From Thinopyrum elongatum (lineage: Eukaryota; Streptophyta; Magnoliopsida; Poales; Poaceae): 64,000 bases of DNA. The stretch covers positions 442,977,292 through 443,041,291 of the forward strand of contig CM022297.1 in assembly GCA_011799875.1 (NCBI GenBank). Reading direction: 5' to 3'. A program made the position numbers and the translations under genes. A model generated the notes under the pieces. It saw only the letters and a program-made list of their open reading frames with translations, had not been told where the DNA came from and searched no databases. Below, piece by piece: positions 1 through 12,222 of this stretch (positions are counted from its first letter, which is position 1; every line of letters begins with the position of its first letter).

Positions 1-292
1 ATCTATAATTTTTGATTGTTCCATGCTATTATATTATCTATTTTGGATGTTTTATATGCATTAATAAGCTATTTTATATTATTTTTGGGACTAACTTATT
101 AACCTAGAGCCCAGTGCCAGTTTCTGTTTTTTCCTTGTTTTTGAGTTTTACAGAAAAGGAATACCAAACGGAGTCCAAACGGAATAAAACTTTCGCGATG
201 ATTTTTCTTGGACTAGAAGACACACGTAGGACTTGGAGATGAAGTCAGAGGAGTCCCGAGGCGGCCACAAGCCTCAGGGGTGCGCCCTAGGG
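1..292 (+). mobile_element. Element A: LTR, 5' part (Gypsy, WHAM-like)
   Basis: The window opens about 17 bases inside an LTR whose family begins TGATACGTCTCCAACGTATC. This part carries the U3 text also seen in elements B and F (the phrase around AGCCCAGTGCCAG at 109-121). It stops at the L1 insertion and resumes at 9968. Bases 288-292 (TAGGG) are the target site copied on L1 insertion. One LTR only is visible, so A may be a solo LTR or a 3' LTR; its left flank lies outside the window. The family name is from memory. Confidence 0.8.
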
Positions 293-3200
293 TGTAACAT
301 CCCCAGCATCACACTACAATAATCCCTCATGATCAGTGCCAAGTCATCTTGATTTACAAAGCTTAATCATATTGGATTAATATCTCATCTCAAATTCCTT
401 CTCTGAATTTTATTCAAATTCAAAGTGAAATTTCAATTTGCACAAAAGTTGCTGGAAAAATGTTCATCATCTAGCAAAAATTCCAAAACAATTGTTGTTA
501 GGGAAAACAACATCACCCTTATGCTAAAATGAGCAGTAGCATTTAAACAGTGCTATTTCAGTAATTTAAAATTGCAAATTCATTTTTTTGCAAAATACAA
601 ATGAATTCCACTGGTCTCTAAAATATTTGAGGCAATGCCTAAAATCACCAGGGATTTAATGGGACTCTTCCCATGTTTTTCCCGAGTCAATAGACTGCCC
701 AAATAACTCTTTTCCTCTCTCTGTTATTAAATAAAAAGAAAAACAGAAAAACTGGAAAAGGAAAAAGAGAAAGGCCACTGTGCACTGGGCCTAAGTGCAC
801 AGTGCCTGAGGCCCAGCCCAGCCGGCCTCTTTCTCCCTCCTCTCTCTCTCTCCTTCCCGCTGTCGGCGCGCGTATGGCCGCGCCGGCGAGCGCCGGCGAA
901 ACGGCGACACGACGACGCCACCGACGCTCACCGACGCGAGGAGGGGATAAGGACCCCCTCATTCACTCCCCCTGGCTCCTCCTTGCTCACTTTCCCCTCC
1001 TCCTTCATCCTCCCCATCGATCTGGAGAGGAGCCGAGCGCCACCACCGCCGCGCCTCCATCGTTCCTGTGGCCACCGTCATCCACTCGTCGCCTCTCCGT
1101 GTCCGTCTGCTCCGCCGTCGACTGTTGCGTCGACCAGTGCCACTTGGCGGAGCCAGGACCCCGTGTATCAAACCCCTCGACCTTGGTTGCCATCGTTGTA
1201 GCCGTTGTCGAGCTCGTCTGAGCTCGCAGTCGTGCTCGCCGTAGCCGTAGGAAGTCGAACACGCCCGTTGCCGCTGCTTGCCGTGCCCGGAGTTGCCGTT
1301 CCCATGCTCACCCGAATGCGCCGCCGCTGTAGCTCGTCGCCGGAGCCGTTTCCGGTCACCCCAGCTGCCGCTACCACAGCAGTTCGATGCGGCGTTTCGC
1401 CCTCGTTCGAACGCAACAAACCCCGAGCGAAACGGGCCACCGTAGCGAAATTCCGGCGAGGTCCGAGGCTGCGCCGCCTCGTTTTTGGTCGCCGGCGTCG
1501 CTCCGGCACCGCCCGCCGATGTGGACGCGTGGGCCCCACCCCTGGCTCACTGCCAGTGGGCCCTGGTGGCCCCGTTGGCTGGGTTGACCCAGTCAATGTG
1601 CTGACTGGGCAGCCCAGTGACGCTGACATGCGGGCCCCACCGCATAATTAGTTTAACTAAAATGTTTTTATAATTAAAATCAATTAGTTAGTTAAATGAG
1701 ACACTGATAGGTGGGGTCCAGTAGCTAATTAACTCTGTTTAGTTAAAATAAAACTCTGTTAGCCCTGCTGTCTATGACATGTGGGACCCACTGGTTAGGT
1801 TTGACCTGGTCAGCCGCCCTGTTGACTGCTGATGTCACTGTGATGTCATGCTGACGCAATAAACCTTTTTTGTTAATTTAAAATAATTACAGAAAATGAT
1901 TTAATCTTTGAAAATTCGTAGAATTTAAACCATAGCTTGGATCGACAAACTTTATACATGAAAGTTGATCAGAAAAACGAGACGAATCCAACCGTGCCAT
2001 CTGTTTCCGTGTCGGGACTCTCTACGGAGGTGAACCCACAACTTTTAGCCTGATTCCGGTAGATGAATAGTGCATACATACCCGTTAATAAACCAAGCTT
2101 TAATCCTAAAATAACTAAAATGGTTTAAACATGCTCTTAGGCAACCCTGCACTGCATCTTAGCATAGCATGCTCTGTGTTGCATATGTTTAATGTGTATT
2201 TATCTATTTCCTCCCCCTCTTCTCTCTCGTTAGACCCCGGTACCGACGCAGTTCCTGAGACCGACGCAGCTCCGAAGATCGACTACGCCCCTGACGACCA
2301 GACCTTTGCCGCAGAGCTTCCAGGCAAGCACCCCCCCTTGAACATGTCGATATCGACTATTCTTTCTCTCTTATGCTTGCATTAGAAATTGTTGCTGCTA
2401 CTGCTTATCCTATTTCTGATGCATAGCCTGTTTTTGTAACTGCTGTTGATACCTACCTGCTTATCCAAAACTGCTTAGTATAGGCTGGATAGAGACCCAC
2501 CAGAGACCCCACTTTGACCCAGTTGCCCCTGCTGGATTATCAGATGACTCGATCAATGTGATCGACAACCAGGCCCCGGCACCACACATCACCCCCTAGT
2601 TGTACGACGCTGAAGTGTTACTATCGAGCACCGACGATGATACCTCATATAGCACTTTCGATGTTAACTCTGTAGAGTAGCTATTTGGTCATGGTCATCG
2701 AGGGTGATTCCTCCTTCACCACTCCCGATAACGACACTGTCGTGCAACACCTCAAGTGTGAACCCATCGAGGGTGATTCCTCTGAGTTCACCTTGACGGA
2801 TACATAGAGTAGGAATCCAATGAGGGTGATAACTCAGATTCCCCTGATGTTATGGACACATGGATACTTGGACTTTACAACTATTACTTGGAAAGTCGGG
2901 TCGACCCTGAGGGTTACCCGAGCAAGCATAAGAAGCAAGGGATGTGGAGACGGGTTGACCTGGAGGGTGCCCATGAGATAAATTATGAGGCGTGGCCGGG
3001 CATTCTTAGCCCTTGCCGCAAGTCCTCGAGACGGGGCGACGGGGTCACATCGATCGCGAGTCTCTGCTCGTTACCGCACGCTACCAACACACTAATGATT
3101 TGGATATTTGATCCGAGTGGGCCTTTAGCCCGATAGCACTAACCATCACGTGGGAACAGTTATGGGCACTCTACGTCGTATGCATCAGCCGAAGCTTAAT

Positions 3201-4296
3201 AGACGTCAGCGACTCAGCGGCGCACGCTGGGTTGGACTGGTAACGCCCTGCACTTGTATAAGGGGGGCTAGGTCTGCTCACTGGCCATGTTCGCAACGTG
3301 CAGGAGTTCCCGGGGCGATGGCCCAAGACCCCTGGGCGCATAGGTTAGTCCGGAGTGCTGACCTCTCTGTTAAGCCTAGGTCGGGTTGCGGCATATTGTT
3401 TGGCCGAGGCCGGGCATGACCCAGAAAAGTGTGTCCGGCCGGAGTTAATCGAGCGTGGTGGGTAAGTTGGTGCACCCCTGCAGGGAAGAAAACATCTATG
3501 CATAGCCGGATCCTCGGTAACGGACGCTCGGAGTTGTATCTCGATCGATACAACTAGAACTTAATGATGAGATGAGAAATGGATATTAGGGCTCTGGGAT
3601 CGCTTTCTCGCAGGGAGTCGAGGAAGGATCTCTGGTCGAGGTTGATACTTAATACTGCTACTACTTTATACTGTACTAATCTACACTCTTCTAATGCTGC
3701 AAGACCGCTGAAGATGCTAGTCTTCGATAGGACTAGGCCTTCCCTCTATTCTGGCATTTCTGCAGCCCAGTCCACATATACAGCCTTCCTTTGATAATGT
3801 TGCATATGTAGTGTAGATCCTTGCTTGCTGAGTACTTCAGATGAGTACTCATGGTTGCTTTGCTTCCTCTTTTTCCCCATATCCGTTTGATGCAACCAGA
3901 TGACAGAGCCCCTGAGATAGCCGCCCCGTCGATGACTGCTACTACTATCCCGAGGGTGGTTACTACTACGAGTTGGCTGACGACTAGGAGTAGGTCCGGA
4001 GGGTCCCAGGCAGAGGCCTGCACCTTTTCGATCATAGTGTTTTCTTTTGCCCCGCCTTGTAAAGGCCTGTCTGTTTTATCTTTTATATCTGTACTTAGAT
4101 ATCTAACGCTTCCGCTGATGCTTGTTGACATCAAGCTTATGTATTCGAGCAGTCGAGGCCCTGGCTTGTAATATAATGCTTGTATGCCTTTATTTATGTT
4201 TTAGAGTTGTGTTGTGATTCCTTCAAGTGAGTCCTTAGGCTTGATCATGTGCATTTGCGTGTATGATTAGTGCACGATTAAGCTGGGGGCGTCACA
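293..4296 (+). repeat. L1 5' LTR (4,004 bp)
   Basis: Direct repeat of 5777-9967. It consists of an AT-rich start, a GC-rich block (about 790-1660) that looks like a captured or gene-like segment, an AT-rich stretch and a 2.3-kb 3' part shared with G. It lacks about 184 bp that LTR2 has at 6666-6849; the junction here is 1182/1183. Open frames in the GC-rich block (for example 802-1221) are low-complexity, are not kept between the two LTRs, and are not called as genes. Termini are TG...CA. Confidence 0.9.
2234..2323 (+). other. Exon-like segment conserved in L1 and G LTRs
   Basis: A pyrimidine-rich tract ends TTAG at 2230-2233 and is followed by an open stretch with repeated acidic residues (ending ...FAAELPGK). 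The same segment occurs at 7910-8000 in LTR2 and, more diverged, at 55141-55230 in G, where the acceptor-like tract is kept. The possible donor here is GC-type (CAG/GCAAGC), but G has GAAAGC at that place, so splicing is doubtful. It may be a remnant of captured coding sequence. No function is assigned. Confidence 0.35.
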
Positions 4297-4298
4297 GG

Positions 4299-4312
4299 TT
4301 GGTATTAGAGCC
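4299..4312 (+). other. L1 primer-binding site (tRNA-iMet type)
   Basis: TTGGTATTAGAGCC lies two bases after the LTR end. It differs by one base from TTGGTATCAGAGCC, the common plant PBS complementary to the 3' end of initiator methionine tRNA. The same site without the change is at 57207-57220 in G. Confidence 0.85.
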
Positions 4313-5739
4313 GACTGCCTGTAGGAATCCCCCCTTTCCAACTCCTTGGCCAAAGTTGAGTCTAGTGGTCCAAAACTGTTTTACTAACATGGCTATGTGG
4401 CTTACGGGCCCACGTCGCCAATTCGGTGGTATTAGGATCTTTTATTCCTCATCTATACTCTGGGATTCTGATCTCTCTTTTACTAACTCTGACATTAGGT
4501 TCTCGTAACCACTTCATCCCGGAGAGCCCCTTCACTACAGTTGATCGGTTGCTTCGCCAGAAGATTCTGCAGATACTCCTCGATGTTTCCCGATACCCTA
4601 TGCCCACTTCTTCGCAGTTCCTGACCATCGATAATCCCCGTGAATAACATCCTTGTCGTTATACCTTCATCCCCAGTTACTCTTGTTGTTACAAGTTACC
4701 CTAATACTCTCCGTTGTTCCGAGAATCCTTTGTGCCTTCTGCTTTGTAGCTTCTTTTCGCACGGCGGATAATTCACTTACCCGGGGTCCGTTCATCCTCA
4801 GTTGTTCATATGCTTTCCAAAATACTTGGAAATGCTATCTGATCTTCCGAAAATCCTCTGCAGCCTACTGCTCTTGATTTTCCTTGCCTACTTGCATTAT
4901 GGTTAAATTCCATATGACTAGCAGTATTCATTGACGTCCCTTGTCATTATCATCTAGAGTCCATCGATTCGAAATGGTTGTGAATAGTAGCAATCATCAG
5001 TTGATCCTTATAAATTATCTTTCTGGCTCAGACGTCTTCCCAAACATGAGTTGGTTCTCGACCAATCAATTTGCCATCGCTTGTACCCCTAAGTCTATTC
5101 AATTAACCATCCTTAATCAAAGCGATTGCTTCTGATCCCTTGCTTTGGAAATCATAAATTCCTTTGAGTTTAAGCATCAGACTATTCAGATATTTCTATA
5201 ATCCGATACCTTTGCATTCTTTCTTCCTCTGATTGAGTACCGATGCTCACCACAGCTCCCTTGTGGGCTACCAGATCCTTTGCTGGATTATTATCCAATA
5301 GCGCCCATGGTACCGATGTTGTCACCGACATAACTGACAGACTATCCTTTGACTTACCTTTTTGTCGTGACCGGTAAGATGTCACCGTCCTCCCTACTTT
5401 CGATTGACAATCCTCAAAGTTCCACAGGATCGGAACCTAACTCTCCTGTATATCCTTGATTCCGAAGTATCCTTTGCTCCTGGCTTTGTATGTTGTCACG
5501 AGCCACCCTCCGAGAGATGATCTATTCCCGATGCTCTGAACCCCCTTCTCACACTCCGTTCAGGTATCGATCGTTTGTCCATTCGCTTGAAACTTCCTAC
5601 TGTACCTTCATACTTTGCTCTCGATGTTTTCTTAAGTTTCAACTCGAGAGATACTTCTGCCACATTCCTTGAACTATTCTCTAGATAATTAACCCTACAA
5701 GGGTCAGTTCTCCCGAAGTTACCCTTTACTCCCTCACTT

Positions 5740-5775
5740 AAATCTCGGGACGAGATTTCTTGTAGTGGAGGAGAT
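5740..5775 (+). other. L1 pre-PPT hairpin and polypurine tract
   Basis: AAATCTCG (5740-5747) and CGAGATTT (5751-5758) form a perfect 8-bp stem with a GGA loop. This is followed by the purine-rich AGTGGAGGAGA (5764-5774) directly before the 3' LTR. The polypurine tract primes plus-strand DNA synthesis in LTR elements. Both parts are identical in G (60363-60397). Confidence 0.75.
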
Positions 5776-5776
5776 T

Positions 5777-8700
5777 TGTAACATCCCCAGCATCGCACTA
5801 CAGTAATCCCTTATGATTAGTGCCAAGTCATCTTGATTTACAAAGCTTAATCATATTAGATTAATATCTCATCTCAAATTCCTTCTCTGAATTTTATTCA
5901 AATTCAAAGTGAAATTTCTATTTGCACAAAAGTTGCTGGAAAAATGTTCATCCTCTAGCAAAAATTCCAAAACAATTGTTGTTAAGGAAAACAACATCAC
6001 CCTTATGCTAAAATGAGCAGTAGCATTTAAACAGTGCTATTTCAGCAATTTAAAATTGAAAATTCATTTTTTTGCAAAATACAAATGAATTCCACTGGTC
6101 TCTAAAATATTTGAGGCAGTGCCTGAAATCACCAGGGATTTAATGGGACACTTCCCAAGTTTTCCCGAGTCAATAGACTGCCCAAATAATTATTTTCCTC
6201 TCTCTGTTATTAAATAAAAGGAAAAACAGAAAAACTGGAAAAGGAAAAAGAGAAAGGCCACTGTGCACTGGGCCTAAGTGCACAGTGCCTGAGGCCCAGC
6301 CCAGCCGGCCTCTTTCTTCCTCCTCTCTCTCTCTCCTTCGGGCTGTTGGCGCGCGTATGGCCGCACCGGCGAGCGCCGGTGAAACGGTGACACGACGACG
6401 CCACCGACGCCCACCGACGCGAGGAGGGGATAAGGACCCCCTCATTCACTCCCCCTGGCTCCTCCTCGTTCACTTTCCCCTCCTCCTTCGTTCTCCCCAT
6501 CAATCTGGAGAGCAGCCGAGCACCACCACCGCCGCGCCTCCGTCGTTCCCGTGGCCACCGTCATCCACTCGTCGCCTCTCCATGTCCGTCTGCTCCGCCG
6601 TCGACTGTTGCGTCGACCAGTGCCACTTGGCGGAGCCAGGACCCCCTGTATCAAACCCCTCGACCTCGTCTTCAACCTCGGGCCGACGGCGATCCCCTTT
6701 CTCTCCGGTGAGCTCTGCTGCTCCTAAGCTATCAAGGGTCTTTCGTGACCGCTCGGTGAGCTTCACTCCTTCCTCTCCCGCCCCTCTGCGCTGCCTATCA
6801 CCGCCCGTAGCCGCAGCGCCATGTTTGCCCGAACGGAGCTCCACTGCCGTTGGTGCTGCCATCGTTGTAGCCGCTGTCGAGCTCGTCTGAGCTTGTAGTC
6901 GTGCTCGCCGTAGCCGTAGGAAGTCGAACACGCTGTTGCCGCTGCTTGCCGTGCCCGAAGTCGCCGTTCCCATGCTCATCCAAACGCCGCCGCCGCCGTA
7001 GCTCGTCGCCGGTGCCGTTTTCGTTCACCCCAGCTGCCGCTACCACCGCAGTTCGATGCGGCATTTCGCCCTCGTTCGAACGCAACAAACCCCGAGCGAA
7101 AACGGGCCACCGTAGCGAAATTCCGGCGAGGTCCGAGGCTGCGCCGCCGCGTTTTTGGTCGCCGGCGTCGCTCCGGCGCCGCCTGCCGATGTGGACGCGT
7201 GGGCCCCACCCCTAGCTCGCTGCCAGTGGGCCCTGGGGGCCCTGTTGATTGGGTTGACCCAGTCAACGTGCTGACTGGGCAGCCGAGTGACGCTGACATG
7301 CGGGCCCCACTGCATAATTAGTTTAACTAATTTTTTTTATAATTAAAATCAATTAGTTAGTTAAATGAGACACTGACAGGTGGGGTCCAGTAGCTAATTA
7401 ACTCTGTTTAGTTAAAATAAAACTCTGTTAGCCCCTCTGTCTATGACATGTGGGACCCACTGGTCAGGTTTGACCTGGTCAGCCGCCCTGTTGACTGCTG
7501 ATGTCACTGTGACATCGTGCTGACGCAATAAACCTTTTCTGTTAATTTAAAATAATTCCAAAAAATGATTTAATCTTTGAAAATTCGTAGAATTTAAACC
7601 ATAGCTCGGATCAAAAAACTTTATACATGAAAGTTGATCAGAAAGACGAGACGAATCCAACTGTGCCATCTATTTTCGTGTCGGGACCCTCTACGGAGGT
7701 GAACCCGCAACTTTTAGCCTGATTCTGGTAGATGAATAGTGCATACATACCGGTTAATAAATCCAACTTTAATCCTAAAATAACGAAAATGGTTTAAACA
7801 TGCTCTTAGGCAACCCTGCACTGCATCTTAGCATAGCATGCTCTGTGTTGCATATGTTTGCTGTGTATTTATCTGTTTCCTCCCCCTCTTCTCTCTCGGT
7901 AGACCCCGGTACCGACGCAGTCCCCGAGACTGACGCAGCTCCGGAGATCGACTACGCCCCTGACGACCAGACCTTTGCCGCAGAGCTTCCAGGCAAGCAC
8001 CCCCCCTTGAACATGCCGACATCGCCTATTCTTTCTCTCTTATGCTTACATTAGAAATTGTTGCTGCTACTGCTTATCCTATTTTTTATGCAGAGCCTAT
8101 TTTCGTAACTGCTCTTGATACCTACCTGCTTATCCAAAACTGCTTAGTATAGGCTGGATAGAGACCCACCAGAGACCCCACTTTGACCCAGTTGCCCCTG
8201 CTGGATTATCAGATGACTCGATTAACATGATCAACAACAAGGCCTCGGCACCGCACATCACCCCCCTAGTTGTACGACACTGCAGCGTTACTATCGAGTG
8301 CCGAGGGTGATACCTCGTATAGCACTTCTGATGTTAACTCTGTAGAGTAGCTATTTGGTCATGGTCATCGAGGGTGATTCCTCCTTCACCACTCCCGATA
8401 ATGACGCTGTCGTGAAACACCTCAAGTGTGAACCCATCGAGGGTGATTCCTCCGAGTTCACCTTGACGGATACATCGAGTAGGAATCCAACGAGGGTGAT
8501 ACCTCAGATTCCCCTGATGTTATGGACACACGGATACTTGGACTTTAAAACTGTTACTTGTAAAGTCGGGTCGACACTGAGGGGTACCCGAGCGAGCATA
8601 AGAAGCAAGGGATGTGGAGACGGGTTGACCTGGAGCGTGCCCGTGTGATAAATTATGAGGCGTGGTCGGGCATTCTTAGCCCTTGCCGCAAGTCCTCGTG

Positions 8701-9967
8701 ATGGGGCGATACGGTCACATCGATCATGAGTCTCTGCTTGTTACCGCACGCTACCAACACACTAACGATTTGGATATTTGATCCGAGTGGGCCTTTGGCC
8801 CAATAGCACTAACCATCACGTGGGAACAGTCATGGGCACTCTGCGTCGTATGCATCAGCCGAAGCTTAATAGACGTCAGCGACTGAGCGGCGCGCGCTGG
8901 GTTGGACTGGTAATGCCCTGCACTTGTATAAGGGGGGCTAGGTCTGCTCACCGGCCGCGTTCGCAACGTGCAGGAGTTCCCGGGGCGATGGCCCAAGACC
9001 CCTGGGCGGATAGGTTAGTCCGCCGTGCTGACCTCTTTGTTATGCCTAGGTCGGGTTGCGGCGTATCGTTTGGCCGAGGCCGGGCATGACCCAGAAAAGT
9101 GTGTCCGGCCGGAGTTAATCGAGTGTGGTCGGTAAGTTGGTGCACCCCTGCAGGGAAGAAAACATCTATGCATAGCCGGATCCTTGGTAACGGACTCTCG
9201 GAGTTGTATCTCGATCGATACAACTAGAACTTAATGATGAGATGAGATATGGATATTAGGGCTCTGGGATCGCTTTCTCGCAGGGAGTCGAGGAAGGATC
9301 TCTAGCCGAGGTTGATACTTAATACTGCTACTACTTTATACTGTACTAATCTACACTCTTCTAATGATGCAAGACCACTGAAGATGCTACTCTTCGATAG
9401 GACTAGGCCTTCCCTCTATTCTGGCATTTCTGCAGCCAGTCCACATATACAGCCTTCCTTTGATAATGTTGCATATGTAGTGTAGATCCTTGCTTGCTGA
9501 GTACTTCGGATGAGTACTCACAGTTGCTTTGCTTCCTCTTTTTCCACATATCCGTTTGATGCAACCAGATGACTGAGCCCCTGAGACAGCTGCCCCCGTC
9601 GACGACTGCTACTACTATCCCGAGGGTGGTTACTACTATGAGTTTGCTGATGACCAGGAGTATGTCCTGAGGGTCCCAAGCAGGAGGCCTGCGCCTTTTC
9701 GATCATAGTGTTTTCTTTTGCCCCGCCTTGTAAAGGCCTATCTGTTTTATCTTTTATATCTGTACTCAGATATCTAACGCTTTCGCTGATGCTTGTTGAC
9801 ATCAAGCTTATGTATTTGAGCCCTCGAGGCCCTGGCTTGTAATATAATGCTTGTATGCATTTATTTATGTTTTAGAGTTGTGTTGTGATTCCTTCAAGTG
9901 AGTCCTTAGGCTTGATTGTGTGCATTTGCGTGTATGATTAGTGCATGATTAAGCCAGGGGTGTCACA
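5777..9967 (+). repeat. L1 3' LTR (4,191 bp)
   Basis: Direct copy of 293-4296 with scattered base changes and one large length difference: bases 6666-6849 are missing from the 5' LTR. Ends in GTCACA before the TAGGG target copy. Confidence 0.9.
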
Positions 9968-11220
9968 TAGGGGGGGGCGCCCTGAGGGCTTGTGGGCCCC
10001 TCGGAGTTCCTCTAACCCTAATTCTTGGCCTATAAATTCAGAAATATTCCCTAACGACCAGAAGCGTCCACCAAAATACTTTTCCGCCGCCGCAACCTTC
10101 TGTACCCGTGAGATCCCATCTTGGGGCCTTTTTCGGCACGCTCCCGGAGGGGGATTCGATCATGGAGGGCTTCTACATCAACTCTATTGCCCTTCCGATG
10201 AAGCGTGAGTAGTTTACCACAGACCTACGGGTCCATAACTAGTAGCTAGATGGCTTCTTCTCTCTCTTTGATCTTCAACACAATGTTCTCCTCGATGTTC
10301 TTGGAGATCTATCCGATGTAATATTCTTTTGCGGTGTGTTTGTCGAGATCCGATGAATTGTGGATTTATGATCAGATTATCTATGAATATTATTTGAATC
10401 TTCTCTGAATTCTTTTATGCATGATTTGATATCTTTGTATTTCTCTTGGAATTATTGGTTTGGTTTGGCGAACTAGATTGGTTCTTCTTGCAATGGGAGA
10501 GGTGCTTAGTTTTGGGTTCAATCTTGCGGTGTCCTCACCCAGTGACATAGTAGGGGTAGCAAGGCACGTATTGTATTGTTGCCATCAAGGGTAAAAAGAT
10601 GGGGTTTTCATCATATTTCTTGAGTTTATCCCTCTACATCATGTCATCTTACTTAAGGCGTTACTCCGTTCTTTTGAACTTAATACTCTAGATGCATGCT
10701 GGATAGCGGTCAATGTGTGGAGTAATAGTAGTAGATGCAGGCAGGAGTCGGTCTACTTGACACGGACATGATGCCTATATTCATAATCATTGCCTTGTAT
10801 ATCATCATAACTTTGCGCTTTTCTATCAATTGCTATACAGTAATTTGTTTACCCACCGTGAAACCTATGGCCCCTGGGTCTATTTTCCATCATATATTTT
10901 CAGATCTATAAACCAAAAAAACCCAAAAAAACCTTGCTGCAATTTATTTGTTTTTACCTTGTTTTACGTGTTAGTAATCTTTTATATCTATCTCTATCAG
11001 ATCTCATCCTTGCAATTGACCGTGAAGGGATTGAAAACCTCTTTATCGCGTTGGGTGCAAGTGTTTGATTGTTTGGGCAGGTGCATAGATTGGAGACTTG
11101 AGTGTACCTCCTACTGGATTGATACCTTGGTTCTCAAACTGAGGGAAATACTTATCTCTACTTTACTGCATCACCCTTTCCTCTTCAAGGGAAAAACCAA
11201 CGCAAGCTCAAGAAGTAGCA
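9968..11220 (+). mobile_element. Element A: LTR, 3' part
   Basis: Continues the LTR broken by L1, starting with the TAGGG target copy. A TATA-like TATAAATT is at 10031-10038. The downstream text (leader with ATGCATGCTGGATAGCGGTC near 10692) is shared with the LTRs of B. The LTR probably ends ...AAGTAGCA at 11220. The next 20 bases (11221-11240) are nearly the reverse complement of the family's LTR start, so the true end could be about 11240. Confidence 0.75.
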
Positions 11221-11240
11221 ATACGTTGGAGATGTATCGA

Positions 11241-12222
11241 TCCTCCAACATGTGAAGCTTGCTTCCACCTCATACCAGCCAAAAATTCCGCACCAAGTAG
11301 AGATACTACTTGTGCATCCAAATACCCTTAACCCAGTTTTGCCATGAGAGTCCACTATACCTACCTATGAATTGAGTAAGATCCTTCAAGTAAGTTCTCA
11401 TCGGTGCAAGCAATAAAATTTGCTCTTTAAATATGTATGATCTATTAGTGTGAGGAAAATAAACTTTATACGAACTTGTGATGGGGAAGAAATAAAAGCG
11501 ACGGTCTGCATAATAAAGTTTTCTATCACAAGCGGCAATATAAAGTGATGTTCCGTTGCATTAAGATTTCGTGCATCCAACCAAAAAGCGCATGACAACC
11601 TCTGCTTCCCTCTACGAAGGTCCTATCTTTTACATTTAGTACTTACCTTTATGGAAGAGTCATGGTGATCCTCACCATTCCCTATATTTCGCCTTTTTCT
11701 TTTGGCAAGCCTCATGTGTTGAGGGAAGATCTAGACACATATATCCACTCGGATGTAGGTGATCATGAGTTATTGTTGTTGACATTACCCTTGAGGTAAA
11801 TAGTTGGGAGGCAAAACTATAAGCCCCTATCTTTCGATGTGACTGATTGAGGCTTTCATCTCATAAGTATCACATGAGTGTTAGCAATTATGAAAGACTA
11901 AAAGATGATTGAGTATGTGGACTTGCTAGACAAGCTATTATATTGAATCTTTCTGATGTTATGATAAATTGCAATTGCCCCAATGACCGAGATCATAGTT
12001 TGTTAGATTTCAATAAAGTTTTTGGTTCATACTTTACTTTGTGAACGAATTATCACTTTAACATAAGAAGTTATATGACAACATGTTGCTGTTCTAAAAG
12101 ATGATCATGATGCCGTCATGTCCGTATTCTATTTTATCGACACCTCTATCTCTAAACATGTGGACATGATTATCGATCTCGGCTTTCGCTTGAGGACAAG
12201 CGAGGTCTAAGTTTGGGGGAGT
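11241..12222 (+). mobile_element. Element E: interior 3' part, non-coding (Sabrina-like)
   Basis: Matches, in the opposite orientation, the 3' non-coding interior of D (35170-36200), with related stretches in C (24100-24760) and F (41230-41950). Examples are the block around CTCCAACATGTG at 11243 and the tail with GGACAAGCGAGGTCTAAG near 12195. No protein frame is supported. It ends in the polypurine tract TTTGGGGGAGT (12212-12222) next to the LTR. The remainder of E lies left of the window, beyond A. Confidence 0.75.

Larger units (their letters stand above)
4297..5776 (+). other. L1 interior, non-coding
   Basis: About 1.5 kb between the LTRs. Only short open frames occur and none resembles gag or pol. 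It aligns with both ends of the G interior (57205-60399) but lacks a middle portion of about 1.5 kb corresponding to roughly 58205-59725, so it is probably a deletion derivative. Confidence 0.8.
293..9967 (+). mobile_element. Element L1: complete LARD-like LTR retrotransposon
   Basis: The element starts TGTAACATCCCC and ends GGGTGTCACA, with a perfect 5-bp target duplication TAGGG (288-292 and 9968-9972). It has two direct LTRs (293-4296 and 5777-9967), a tRNA-iMet-type PBS, a 1.48-kb interior and a polypurine tract. No gag or pol reading frame is present, so it must depend on proteins from another element. Very long LTRs around a non-coding interior fit the LARD class known from Triticeae (Sukkula is the known example). 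It shares its LTR 3' half and interior with element G at the right of the window. It is inserted in the LTR of A. Confidence 0.9.

Noticed and set aside
802..1651. Open frames in the GC-rich block of the L1 LTRs (also 6285-7315)
   Set aside because: They are low-complexity, occur on both strands and several frames, change between the two LTRs, and match no family. GC-rich DNA has few stops.
3278..3553. Minus-strand frames in the L1 LTR 3' part (also 8948-9223, 56076-56345)
   Set aside because: Similar because the LTRs are copies; no start context or known domain, and G breaks the frame.
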